Assembly (NCBI GenBank): GCA_024644655.1
Contig: JAHEHJ010000094.1
Span: forward strand, 1-36,012
Length of the DNA stretch: 36,012 nt
Direction of reading: 5' to 3'
DNA from: Flavobacterium sp.
Lineage (GTDB): Bacteria; Bacteroidota; Bacteroidia; Flavobacteriales; Flavobacteriaceae
Part shown: piece by piece, positions 9,001-15,734 of the stretch
Layout of the letters: every line of letters starts with the position of its first letter
How positions within the stretch are numbered: position 1 is the first letter of the stretch
Translations under genes and position numbers: made by a program
Notes under the pieces: model-generated
The model's database searches: none
Seen by the model: the letters and a program-made list of their open reading frames with translations, nothing else
What the model was told of the DNA's origin: nothing

Positions 9001-9018
9001 AAAAAGGAAAATCTTCAT
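6013..9018 (-). CDS. Lipoprotein fusing glycoside hydrolase family 3 to a class C beta-lactamase-like serine hydrolase
   Basis: A 1001-residue two-enzyme protein. Residues 1-20 form a lipoprotein signal with the acylated Cys21 (LLFLVANC-SST). The GH3 domain (about 70-400) carries the NagZ-type signature KHFPGHG at 240-246, the DSH dyad with D251 and H253, and the catalytic nucleophile D327 in IFTDALN, so it should cleave beta-N-acetylglucosaminides. A GH3 C-terminal-like alpha/beta region spans about 425-585. The rest (about 605-1001) is a beta-lactamase/penicillin-binding-like domain with S671-x-x-K674, Y789-S-D791 and H946-T-G948, so the catalytic set is present, with YSD replacing the common YxN. 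Together they suggest peptidoglycan turnover at a membrane surface. This fusion is a known Bacteroidota architecture. It is the last gene of the eight-gene run, 12 bases after its neighbour. No clear terminator follows. Confidence 0.92.
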   Translation of the reverse strand: MKIFLFRFGALMLLLFLVANCSSTKSTQSNVQLGKAGFAEDEEIYIPHLKSERKNFFPETLAETHWVDSIYNQMTFEEKVGQLFMVAAYSNKDTIHTNAIEKLIKDYKIGGLIFFQGGPGRQARLTNRYQSLSKVPLFIGIDAEWGMNMRLDSTFRYPFNMTLGAIKNLDLIQRVGKSMAQESKRMGVHFNFAPVLDINTNPKNPIIGYRSFGENKVNVTEHAIALMKGAQGQGVFSTGKHFPGHGDTSTDSHSSLPVVNATLEHLGKIELYPYKRMFDEGLVSVMVAHLNVPSLEPREGYPTSISHHVVTDVLKGELGFEGLIFTDALNMKGASNFKKPGDIDLEAFLAGNDILLFAENVPLAVEKLCVAKQDSLYDEDRLAESVKKILKYKFKAGLQHSNPIEVAHLDADMNTPENDALKYEMYENAITVVKNEHDFLPLKNLNQRIAYVKLGDDTQLPFLSTLQKYTEVIEINETNKDSLVSQLSGFDTVIIGYHKSDKTWWKAPELSDYELDIIESIASTKNVVLDCFAKPYSLSKIKSFDTIKSLIVSYQNGDVPQVVSAELIFGAIASKGKLPVSINSMYKAGDGLVTEKLNRLGFTTPEAVGMSSEKLKKIEEYAQKAIQGKMAPGMQVLVARKGKVIYQKSFGTKTYESTDKVTNTDLYDVASLTKMVATLPNVMVQYDKKKVNLQTTLGELLPAFKNSNKQQISFKELLSHYGRLQAWIPFYKATLDTANKPMDKYYKKVATAGFSKRVSDSLFIRDDFQDTIMAKIIKSPLIDKKEYKYSDFTFIILKQYLEKTTGKSLDQLATENFYASLGMNNTGYNPLLRFPKERIVPTEIDTYFRHDTLQGYVHDMEAAMEGGVGGHAGIFSNAMDLAKMMQLYLQKGTYGNQTYFSEATFTDFNTCWYCTEGNRRGLGFDKPQLGKEGPTCGCVSMSSFGHTGFTGTMAWADPATDIVYIFLSNRTYPGTSLTNKLSKENIREDIQKVIQEAIISK

Positions 9019-9030
9019 GTAAAAAAGGAT

Positions 9031-9513
9031 TTAAAAGAAACGACTGTGCCAACTTTCTCCAGCAGGTACTTCCCAATTTTCGTTGAATTCTTCTAAAGTA
9101 TTTACTAAATTATTAAAGACAATAGTTTGAGCTGTAACGGCTTTTTCTTTTGCCATTCTCTTAAAATCAATCAAGGATTTGTGAGCAATATGCTCTCCAT
9201 TTTTGAAGGTTACATTCATTTTATCCAACAAATCAACTTGATATTTTTGTTCTAACGATTGAATAAAAGCCACAGAAGCATCAATGGAACAACCAGTTGC
9301 TTGCATCACTTCTTGGTTGATTGCTAGTATAATAAAACGATTGTATTTTAATAAAAAAGAAGCTTCTAAACTTGTACCGTGAGCCGCCCAATTTTCTAAA
9401 AAGGTTTGTAATGCACCCTCAATTTCAGCCATTTCATCATCTGAAAATTTGCGATTGGATTGATAAATCCAAATACGTGATTCTTCGGGTAAATTTTCAA
9501 AAGGAATATACAT
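9031..9513 (-). CDS. Conserved protein of unknown function (not an ABC ATPase)
   Basis: A 160-residue soluble protein, MYIPFENLPEESRIWIYQSN at the start and ESWHSRFF at the end. It has no signal peptide, no membrane segment and no Walker A or ABC signature motif, so the label 'ABC transporter ATPase' that relatives of this protein carry in some annotations is not supported by the sequence. It contains a single cysteine in ATGCSIDASVAF, near residue 90, and aromatic ends. It lies between a CCG-domain Fe-S protein gene (50 bases upstream) and the GH3 fusion gene (12 bases downstream), inside the same run. Function unknown; a link to the Fe-S genes is only positional. Confidence 0.8.
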   Translation of the reverse strand: MYIPFENLPEESRIWIYQSNRKFSDDEMAEIEGALQTFLENWAAHGTSLEASFLLKYNRFIILAINQEVMQATGCSIDASVAFIQSLEQKYQVDLLDKMNVTFKNGEHIAHKSLIDFKRMAKEKAVTAQTIVFNNLVNTLEEFNENWEVPAGESWHSRFF

Positions 9514-9563
9514 AATTGTAGGGTTTTAGCACTTCAATGATAAAGTGTGGTATTTAGTATTGA

Positions 9564-10355
9564 TTATAAATCTTGAGCGTTTGCTATTAATTCGGCTATA
9601 TCCATAACTCTGACATCGCCTTCTCGTTCTTTTACTTTAACACCATCGGTCAACATGGTATTGCAAAAAGGACAGCCTGCCGCAATAATATGAGGTTGGG
9701 TTTCTAAGGCATCTTCGGTACGTTCTACGTTGATTTCTTTAGTGCCTTTCTCAGCATCTTTAAACATTTGGGCACCACCCGCTCCACAGCATAACCCATT
9801 GGCTTTCGAACGTTTCATTTCAACCAATTCGGCATCCAATTTTTGAATTAGTTCTCTTGGAGCTTCATAGATATTATTGGCTCTACCCAAGTAACAAGGG
9901 TCATGAAATGTAATTTTTTTTCCTTTAAATTGACCACCTTCTATAGTCAAACGTCCCGCATCTAAAAGAGATTTCAGAAATTCGGTATGATGTACTACTT
10001 CATAAGTCCCACCTAATTCAGGATATTCATTCTTTAAAGTATTAAAACAATGTGGACAAGCGGTTACGATTTTCTTAGCTTCATATGCATTCAAAACCTC
10101 GATATTCATCATGGCTTGCATTTGAAACAAAAACTCATTCCCTGCGCGTTTTGCTGGATCACCAGTACAACTTTCTTCTGTTCCCAAAACCGCAAAAGAC
10201 ACATTGGCACGGTTTAATAGGCGTACAAATGCTTTGGTTATTTTTTTTGCTCTGTCGTCAAAACTTCCCGAACAACCAACCCAAAATAATACTTCAGGTT
10301 GCTTGCCTTGAGCCATCATCTCTGCCATTGTTGGCACGTTTACTACTTCTGACAT
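9564..10355 (-). CDS. CCG-domain Fe-S protein, heterodisulfide reductase HdrB/LutA/GlpC-like
   Basis: A 263-residue soluble protein with two cysteine-rich CCG-type domains. The second is canonical: C154 in HDPCYLGR, C189-C190 in GLCCGAGGAQMF, and C228/C231 in AGCPFCNTML. The first is degenerate: C28 in WVGCSGSF, a single C63 in ESCTGD where CC would be expected, then C100/C103 in CPHC. In characterised relatives such domains bind a [4Fe-4S] centre that handles thiol/disulfide or organic-acid redox. It lies two genes downstream of the membrane Fe-S protein at 10922-12229. The pair would together make an HdrDE-like membrane redox module, split over two genes. Substrate unknown. LutA or a GlpC-like role is possible, but no flavin dehydrogenase or lutBC genes are nearby. 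Confidence 0.88.
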   Translation of the reverse strand: MSEVVNVPTMAEMMAQGKQPEVLFWVGCSGSFDDRAKKITKAFVRLLNRANVSFAVLGTEESCTGDPAKRAGNEFLFQMQAMMNIEVLNAYEAKKIVTACPHCFNTLKNEYPELGGTYEVVHHTEFLKSLLDAGRLTIEGGQFKGKKITFHDPCYLGRANNIYEAPRELIQKLDAELVEMKRSKANGLCCGAGGAQMFKDAEKGTKEINVERTEDALETQPHIIAAGCPFCNTMLTDGVKVKEREGDVRVMDIAELIANAQDL

Positions 10356-10397
10356 TCTATATAGTTTTTCGTATTAGTGGGTCACTAACAACTGTTT

Positions 10398-10844
10398 TTA
10401 TTCGTGGTGTTCGTCATCAAAGACTTGAATGGTTACTTCTTTGTCAACCAAATCGGTAAATTTCCCTCTGTAACGCGTAGCTTTCACTAAATGGTTGTCA
10501 ATCCAGTGGTAGTTGCCTCCTCTAGGTTTTCCAAATAATATACCGTGGTATTTAAACCCATGTTTTTTCAACCAAATTTCGGTATACTCTCTATGCGCTT
10601 CTGTACGTGAAGTGAAGAAGAAAATAATGTGTCCTTCATCATACCATTTATTCAACGTAATCAAAGCATCAGGATACACTTCTGCAGTTAACATACGCTC
10701 TGGTTCCTCGTTTGGGATATCATCACAAACGGTACCGTCAATATCAATTAAATAATTCTTTACCCCTTCTGGCAATATCGGACTTAAATGTTGGCCGTTT
10801 TGGGTAACTGTTTGCAAGGTTTTGTCAATGTCTTCCGCTTTCAT
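10398..10844 (-). CDS. HAD-superfamily phosphatase-like protein
   Basis: I place the start at the ATG at 10844, giving 148 residues beginning MKAEDIDKTL; an upstream extension of 15 residues is possible but unlike the rest. The HAD motif I is clear (YLIDIDGTVCDD), motif II is FFTSRTE, a lysine-rich KKHG follows as motif III, and GNYHWIDNH lies near motif IV. It is therefore a small Mg2+-dependent phosphohydrolase-type protein without an obvious cap domain. Relatives are sometimes labelled phosphoheptose isomerase; nothing here resembles a SIS sugar-isomerase domain. It lies between the two Fe-S protein genes of the run. Substrate unknown. Confidence 0.85.
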   Translation of the reverse strand: MKAEDIDKTLQTVTQNGQHLSPILPEGVKNYLIDIDGTVCDDIPNEEPERMLTAEVYPDALITLNKWYDEGHIIFFFTSRTEAHREYTEIWLKKHGFKYHGILFGKPRGGNYHWIDNHLVKATRYRGKFTDLVDKEVTIQVFDDEHHE

Positions 10845-10921
10845 GCTTTTACTTTTTATAGTTATCAAATTCATTCGACAAATTCTCAAGCCTCACATTT
10901 ATGAGAATTCATCTGTTTATA

Positions 10922-12229
10922 TTAATTTTCGTCTTTCCAGTTCAATCGGTCTTGTTGGTTATACTGCCATGGCGCTCCGTTATTTTCGATATTCGTCATC
11001 ATGGCATTTAAAGGTTGGGGAGCCGCACTCTGCTCCATTACTAAATAGCGTCTCATATCCATTATAATCGATAACGGACTAATATTCACTGGACATTCTT
11101 CCACACATGCATTACAAGATGTACACGCCCATAATTCCTCGGTTGTAATATAATCGTTCAACAACGATTTGGAATCAGGTACAAATACGCCTTTATTGGC
11201 ATCTATATTACGCCCTACTTCCTCTAAACGGTCGCGGGTATCCATCATGATTTTACGGGGAGACAATTTTTTGCCCGTTTGGTTGGCCGGACAAGACGAC
11301 GTACAACGACCACATTCGGTACAGGTATAAGCGTTTAATAATTGAACCCAATTCAAATCCTGTACATCGGAAGCCCCAAACTTAGTAGGTACTGCATTTT
11401 CATCTATAGGTTGCGCCGCAAAAGGATCCGCATTAGGGTCCATCATCAGTTTCACTTCCTTAGTAACACTTTCCAAATTATCAAATTTCCCTTTGGCATT
11501 CAAATCGGCAAAAAAAGTATTTGGAAATGCTAGTAAAATATGCAAATGCTTTGAATAGTATAAATAATTCAAGAACAGCATAATTCCAATAAAGTGCAAC
11601 CACCAAGCGGTAGTTTCTATAACCTCTACAGTTACTATATCAAATGAATAAAATAGAGTACATACATATTGAGAGATAATATTTCCGTGATTCGCCATTT
11701 GGAAATGCAAATCGGTAGCATTCATTATTAAAAACAATGACATCAATACCATTTCAAAATACAAAATTGTATTGGCGTCTTTCTTAGGCGCACCTTTCAA
11801 ATCAGAACTTGCAAAACGCTTCAAACGAATCACATTTCTTCTAATCCAGAATACTATAACTGCCACTAAAACTAAAACAGCTAATATCTCAAAAGAACCT
11901 ATCAAGAAGGAATAGAAACTACCTAGACCTGAGAATATACGATGAGAACCATACAAACCGTCTATAATAATCTCGATAACTTCAACATTAATAATAATAA
12001 ACCCAGCATACACTATTAAGTGAAAAAAGGCAGCAACAGGTCTTTTAACCATTTTAGATTGCCCCAAAGCAATCATGGCCATATTTTTCCAACGGGCAGA
12101 AGGATTATCGTTTCGGTCTATGTCCTGACCCAAGTTGATATTACGCTTTAATTTTTTGACATTTTTGACAAAAAAACCTATTCCAAGAATTAGAATAACA
12201 GCAAATAATAAGTTGTCGATATACATCAT
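10922..12229 (-). CDS. Membrane Fe-S protein, HdrDE/DsrMK-like N-terminal electron-transfer unit
   Basis: I take the ATG at 12229 as start (435 residues); a second ATG follows directly, and the only upstream alternative is a TTG 9 bases earlier. The N-terminal two thirds are membrane-embedded: about five hydrophobic segments near 8-22, 70-90, 108-130, 160-175 and 210-228, with histidines near H70, H212 and H228/H230 that could bind b-type haem as in NarI-like domains. The C-terminal third is a soluble ferredoxin-like part with two [4Fe-4S] motifs, CTECGRCTSSCP (near 303-313) and CTSCNACVEECP (near 369-379). This fits an HdrE/HdrD-like quinol-linked reductase whose CCG domain is encoded separately at 9564-10355. 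It begins 11 bases after the MCE gene. Confidence 0.88.
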   Translation of the reverse strand: MMYIDNLLFAVILILGIGFFVKNVKKLKRNINLGQDIDRNDNPSARWKNMAMIALGQSKMVKRPVAAFFHLIVYAGFIIINVEVIEIIIDGLYGSHRIFSGLGSFYSFLIGSFEILAVLVLVAVIVFWIRRNVIRLKRFASSDLKGAPKKDANTILYFEMVLMSLFLIMNATDLHFQMANHGNIISQYVCTLFYSFDIVTVEVIETTAWWLHFIGIMLFLNYLYYSKHLHILLAFPNTFFADLNAKGKFDNLESVTKEVKLMMDPNADPFAAQPIDENAVPTKFGASDVQDLNWVQLLNAYTCTECGRCTSSCPANQTGKKLSPRKIMMDTRDRLEEVGRNIDANKGVFVPDSKSLLNDYITTEELWACTSCNACVEECPVNISPLSIIMDMRRYLVMEQSAAPQPLNAMMTNIENNGAPWQYNQQDRLNWKDEN

Positions 12230-12240
12230 GGCTATCAAAT

Positions 12241-13218
12241 TTACTTTTTAAGTGTATCGTTAACGGGTGCTTTATAAGGTTTGTTTTTCTTACCGAAAAG
12301 AGAAACATTGACATAACGCGTTGGGTTCAATCGCAAATCTTGCAACAACAACTCCAATTCCTTTGAGGTTTTTGCAAAATTCACATACAACGTTTCATCT
12401 TTGGCTAATTTACCTAAGGTTCCTTTACCCGCTTGTACATCAACCATTATTTTATCGACACTAGCTAATGTTTTTTCTAACTTTTTAACGGTCTCTGCAA
12501 TGTTTATCTTCGCAATAGAATCGGATATTTTTACAAAATTACCGGAAGCTTTATCCAAATTCGTTACCGTAGAATTAAATTTCCCTTTATTTTCAACCAA
12601 CATCGTATTGACCTCATGAGAAGCCGTTTTGAATTCAGCTAAGGTTGCGTCTAAGTTAGATATGCTGCTTTTCAAATGCTCTTTAGTATTGGCATCCAAA
12701 ACCGAATTTACATTCTTCAACAATTCATCTGCCGAAACTACCATTTTTTCAACTTTTTCTTGAAGAGGTGTTAATCGTTCTGCCACTAATGCCGTCAAAC
12801 CCGGTTTCACATCACCTTTCAATGTCATACCTGTTTCGGCTAAAGTAGTATCGTCAAAATTAGGAACAATCATAATTTGCTTTCCTCCTATCAAACCAGG
12901 CTCATAAATAGTCGCCATACTTGATTTGGAAATTGGGAAATCGGATTTGATTTGGAGCTCAACTTGTATTTTTCCCGAATTGTCTAGGAATTTGATTGCA
13001 CTTACTTTTCCCACTGTTAAACCGTTTATGGTAATTGGCGCCGAATTTTGCAATCCCTCCACATTATCATACAACACATAAAACGTTTTATAATTGACGA
13101 ATAAATCACGTCCTTTTAGAAAGCTATATCCCCAAATAAATAACAAAATGGAAGCAATAACTAATATCGCAGTCTTTATTTCTTTAGTAATTTTCAATGC
13201 TATTTGTTTTTTTGGCAA
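12241..13218 (-). CDS. MCE (MlaD-like) lipid-transport protein
   Basis: One TM segment (about residues 17-32, AILVIASILLFIWGY) anchors the protein in the inner membrane. It is followed by a single MCE domain at about 38-125 with the YVLYDNVEGLQNSAPITINGLTVGKVSAIKF-type signature (shown here in part as LQNSAPITINGLTVGKV), then a long alpha-helical, coiled-coil tail from about 140 to 290. This is the organisation of MlaD-type periplasmic substrate-binding subunits that move phospholipids between membranes. No ABC ATPase or permease partner is in the window. No ATG is available: TTG at 13218 (325 residues) and TTG at 13197 (318 residues, starting LKITKEIK) are the choices, and the later one matches where the conserved part of the family begins. 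The upstream amidase gene ends 31 bases away. Confidence 0.9.
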   Translation of the reverse strand: MPKKQIALKITKEIKTAILVIASILLFIWGYSFLKGRDLFVNYKTFYVLYDNVEGLQNSAPITINGLTVGKVSAIKFLDNSGKIQVELQIKSDFPISKSSMATIYEPGLIGGKQIMIVPNFDDTTLAETGMTLKGDVKPGLTALVAERLTPLQEKVEKMVVSADELLKNVNSVLDANTKEHLKSSISNLDATLAEFKTASHEVNTMLVENKGKFNSTVTNLDKASGNFVKISDSIAKINIAETVKKLEKTLASVDKIMVDVQAGKGTLGKLAKDETLYVNFAKTSKELELLLQDLRLNPTRYVNVSLFGKKNKPYKAPVNDTLKK

Positions 13219-13249
13219 AGTTAAAATAAAATAGTTTAACTCCTTATTA

Positions 13250-14443
13250 TTATTGCTTTAATGCTTCTTGTACCGATACTTTTTTACCATTCTTAAAGGC
13301 TATAATAAAAGCAGAGGTATATCCTTTTGCTTTGGCCTCTGCCAACGAACGTTTGGCCTCTTCATAATTGGAAGAATTTCCATAAAAGTATTTAAACAAA
13401 GTTCCTTCTTCGCTCACCGTAATCCCATTCAATCCTTTAAAGTTACTTGCAGTAGTTTCAATTTTTTTCCCACTAGCAGAAAGTTGCACCTTAAATTGTA
13501 CTCCTGTTGCCACACTCACTTCAGGTTCTGTTTTTGGTTTTGGCTCTGTTGGTTTTACTTCTGGTTTTTTAGATTCGGATTTAGTTGCTTTAGGCTTAGT
13601 ACCCATTGCAGAATCAGTAGGTTTATAGGTTTGCTCCGTTTCCATCTTTTGAGAAGGTTTTACGGCAGTATCAGATTCCGATTGGCCGTAATATTCCTTT
13701 TTATAACTTATAATGGCATTGGCAATGGACTGAGCAATTTCCTCTTGACCCGCTTCCGAATCCAATTTGGCTCCTTCTGCTGGATTCGATATAAATCCAA
13801 TTTCAATTAAGACTCTAGGCATATACGCTTTATGCAATACCATAAAAGGTGCTTGCTTAACCCCACGGCTTTTTTTATTCAATTCATCCATAAAATGGTT
13901 TTGAACACTTCCAGCCAAGGCTATACTTTGTTCTAAATACTGCTCTTGAGCAATTCCAAGTACCGCAATAGATTCAGGTGATTTTGGATCATAACCTTCA
14001 TACTTTTGTTTGTAATCCTTCTCTAAAGTAATTACCTGGTTTTCCCTTTTTGCTGCTTCCAAATTGGATGCGTTTTTATTCAATCCCATCACCCAAGACT
14101 CACACCCATCCGCATTGGGATTAGGATTGGCATTACAGTGAATCGATACAAACACATTGGCATCGGCTCTATTGGCAATATTAGCGCGCTCAATTAAATC
14201 AATAAATTGATCTGATTTACGCGTATAAATAACATCTATGCTCGAATTCTTCTCTAATATTCGACCTACTTTAAGCACAACCGCTAAAGCTATTTTCTTT
14301 TCGATATGCCCATTGTAAACGGCTCCAAAATCATGATCCCCATGACCCGCATCCAATGCAACTTTAAATTGTTTAGATTGGGCATAGGTCAAACTAGAAA
14401 GCATACATATTAATGCACATCCTATAATTGTTATTACTTTCAT
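13250..14443 (-). CDS. N-acetylmuramoyl-L-alanine amidase (Amidase_3) with SPOR-like tail
   Basis: A 397-residue periplasmic enzyme that removes stem peptides from peptidoglycan. After a signal peptide (residues 1-21, ending TYAQ), the Amidase_3 catalytic domain runs to about 235. The zinc ligands H34 (DAGHG), E48 and H102 (SIHCN) and the catalytic glutamate E214 (VLIEIGFISN) are all present. A Lys/Pro/Glu/Thr-rich linker (about 260-310) leads to a C-terminal SPOR-like domain (about 315-397) expected to bind denuded septal glycan. It is the second of two tandem paralogues, 30 bases downstream of the first, and precedes the MCE gene. Confidence 0.93.
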   Translation of the reverse strand: MKVITIIGCALICMLSSLTYAQSKQFKVALDAGHGDHDFGAVYNGHIEKKIALAVVLKVGRILEKNSSIDVIYTRKSDQFIDLIERANIANRADANVFVSIHCNANPNPNADGCESWVMGLNKNASNLEAAKRENQVITLEKDYKQKYEGYDPKSPESIAVLGIAQEQYLEQSIALAGSVQNHFMDELNKKSRGVKQAPFMVLHKAYMPRVLIEIGFISNPAEGAKLDSEAGQEEIAQSIANAIISYKKEYYGQSESDTAVKPSQKMETEQTYKPTDSAMGTKPKATKSESKKPEVKPTEPKPKTEPEVSVATGVQFKVQLSASGKKIETTASNFKGLNGITVSEEGTLFKYFYGNSSNYEEAKRSLAEAKAKGYTSAFIIAFKNGKKVSVQEALKQ

Positions 14444-14473
14444 TCCTTTTTAATTTCAAAAATATATACTACA

Positions 14474-15637
14474 TTACTTAATAGAAGTCGCTTTTCCGTC
14501 TGTAAAAACCACTATAAAAGCATCTTTAAATCCTTTCTTTTTTGCTTCTTGACTTAACAATTTAGCGGCATTCAATTCCATAGTATCCCCATAAAAATAC
14601 TTATACAGGTTGTGCTCTAACGTATAAGAAATTGGATCTAACCCTTTAAATTCTTGCGAAGTTAAATCTTTCTTTTTGGAACTGGCAAATAGTTGGATTT
14701 TATAAGTCCCATTCGCCACAACGACACTTTCCATTTCGTCACTTTGAATAACTGGAACAACCTCTTCATTTTTTATTGGTTTAACTGGAACTTCTTTAAC
14801 CGATGATTCTTTTTTAGGTTCCGATTCCTCTGATTTCATTTCAACAGTATTGGAGGCAAATTCACTGAAATAATCTCTTTTATAGCGAATAATAGCATCC
14901 GCAATTTGGCGCGCCATTTTTGCTTGCCCTTCATCAGAATTTAAAAAAGCTCCTTCATCTGTATTCGACAAGAAACCCAACTCAACCAAAACGCCTGGCA
15001 TATAGGCCGCATCCAATACCCAAAGTGGCTGTTGCTTCACTCCTCTTGTCTTACGATTCAAATTATTCGTAAAATTATCTTGAATATGAGATGCTAATGT
15101 GATACTGCTGTTTAAATTTTCCTCTTGTACTAGTTTCAATCCAATAAATGTTTCAGGTTTTTTTGGATCAAAACCCTCATATGTTTTTTTGTAGTTTTCT
15201 TCAAGTAAGATTACCGAGTTCTCATTTTTGGCCACTTCTAAATTCATATTGCTTCTAGAAAGTCCCATTACAAAGGTTTCTGTCCCTTCGGGCTCAAAGT
15301 TTTTTACCGAATTACAATGGATGGACACAAATAAATTGGCATTTATTTTATTGGCAACTTTAGGACGGTTGACCAATTCAATAAACACATCTGATTTCCG
15401 AGTGAATACCACTTCAAAATCTTTCTCGTGCTCTAAATACTCACCCACCTTAAGCGTAGTTTTAAGCGCAATATCTTTCTCTACATACCCATGATATGAA
15501 TTCCCAGGGTCCTTACCACCATGTCCCGCATCTAAAACAATGGTAAACTTATTGACTTTTGATTGTCCTAAAACATTCAAAACACAACAACAGAAAAACA
15601 ACAGAAAATAAAATTTACTATTAATTATGAATTTCAT
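14474..15637 (-). CDS. N-acetylmuramoyl-L-alanine amidase (Amidase_3), first of a tandem pair
   Basis: A 387-residue periplasmic amidase with the same plan as the next gene: signal peptide (1-25, FLLFFCCCVLNVLGQ), catalytic domain to about 250 with zinc ligands H39, E53 and H107 and catalytic E219 (VLVELGFLSN), a charged linker rich in Glu/Ser/Lys, and a C-terminal SPOR-like module (about 305-387). Both copies have complete active sites, so the pair looks like a duplication with both members retained. It is the first gene of the eight-gene minus-strand run and is divergent from lptD across a 74-base region with a good promoter match. Confidence 0.93.
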   Translation of the reverse strand: MKFIINSKFYFLLFFCCCVLNVLGQSKVNKFTIVLDAGHGGKDPGNSYHGYVEKDIALKTTLKVGEYLEHEKDFEVVFTRKSDVFIELVNRPKVANKINANLFVSIHCNSVKNFEPEGTETFVMGLSRSNMNLEVAKNENSVILLEENYKKTYEGFDPKKPETFIGLKLVQEENLNSSITLASHIQDNFTNNLNRKTRGVKQQPLWVLDAAYMPGVLVELGFLSNTDEGAFLNSDEGQAKMARQIADAIIRYKRDYFSEFASNTVEMKSEESEPKKESSVKEVPVKPIKNEEVVPVIQSDEMESVVVANGTYKIQLFASSKKKDLTSQEFKGLDPISYTLEHNLYKYFYGDTMELNAAKLLSQEAKKKGFKDAFIVVFTDGKATSIK

Positions 15638-15693
15638 GGACTTTAAAAGTTAATTTTAATTAAAACCGAAAGGGTATTAAACTATTTATTCTT

Positions 15694-15711
15694 TATTTTT
15701 GACCAAAAATA
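15694..15711. promoter_or_regulatory. Palindrome carrying facing -7 boxes of both divergent genes
   Basis: TATTTTTG-AC-CAAAAATA is a perfect inverted repeat. Each arm is a TAnnTTTG box, one reading toward lptD (15694-15701) and one toward the amidases (15711-15704). A second plus-strand box, TAAGTTTG at 15717-15724 with TTTG 15 bases upstream at 15698-15701, overlaps it. Either plus-strand box places transcription start at or beyond about 15708. Confidence 0.55.
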
Positions 15712-15734
15712 TTGTTTAAGTTTGCCACGTCAAA
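15704..15734 (-). promoter_or_regulatory. Promoter of the envelope/Fe-S operon
   Basis: On the minus strand TTTG (15734-15731) is followed after 19 bases by TATTTTTG (15711-15704). This matches the Bacteroidota TTG-N17-23-TAnnTTTG consensus in both sequence and spacing. Transcription would begin near 15697, leaving a leader of about 60 bases before the amidase ATG at 15637. Confidence 0.6.

Noticed and set aside
10881..10909. AATTCTCA...TGAGAATT hairpin upstream of the HAD gene, as a terminator
   Set aside because: The 8-bp stem is AT-rich with a 13-base loop and no T run follows on the minus strand, so it would not end the operon.
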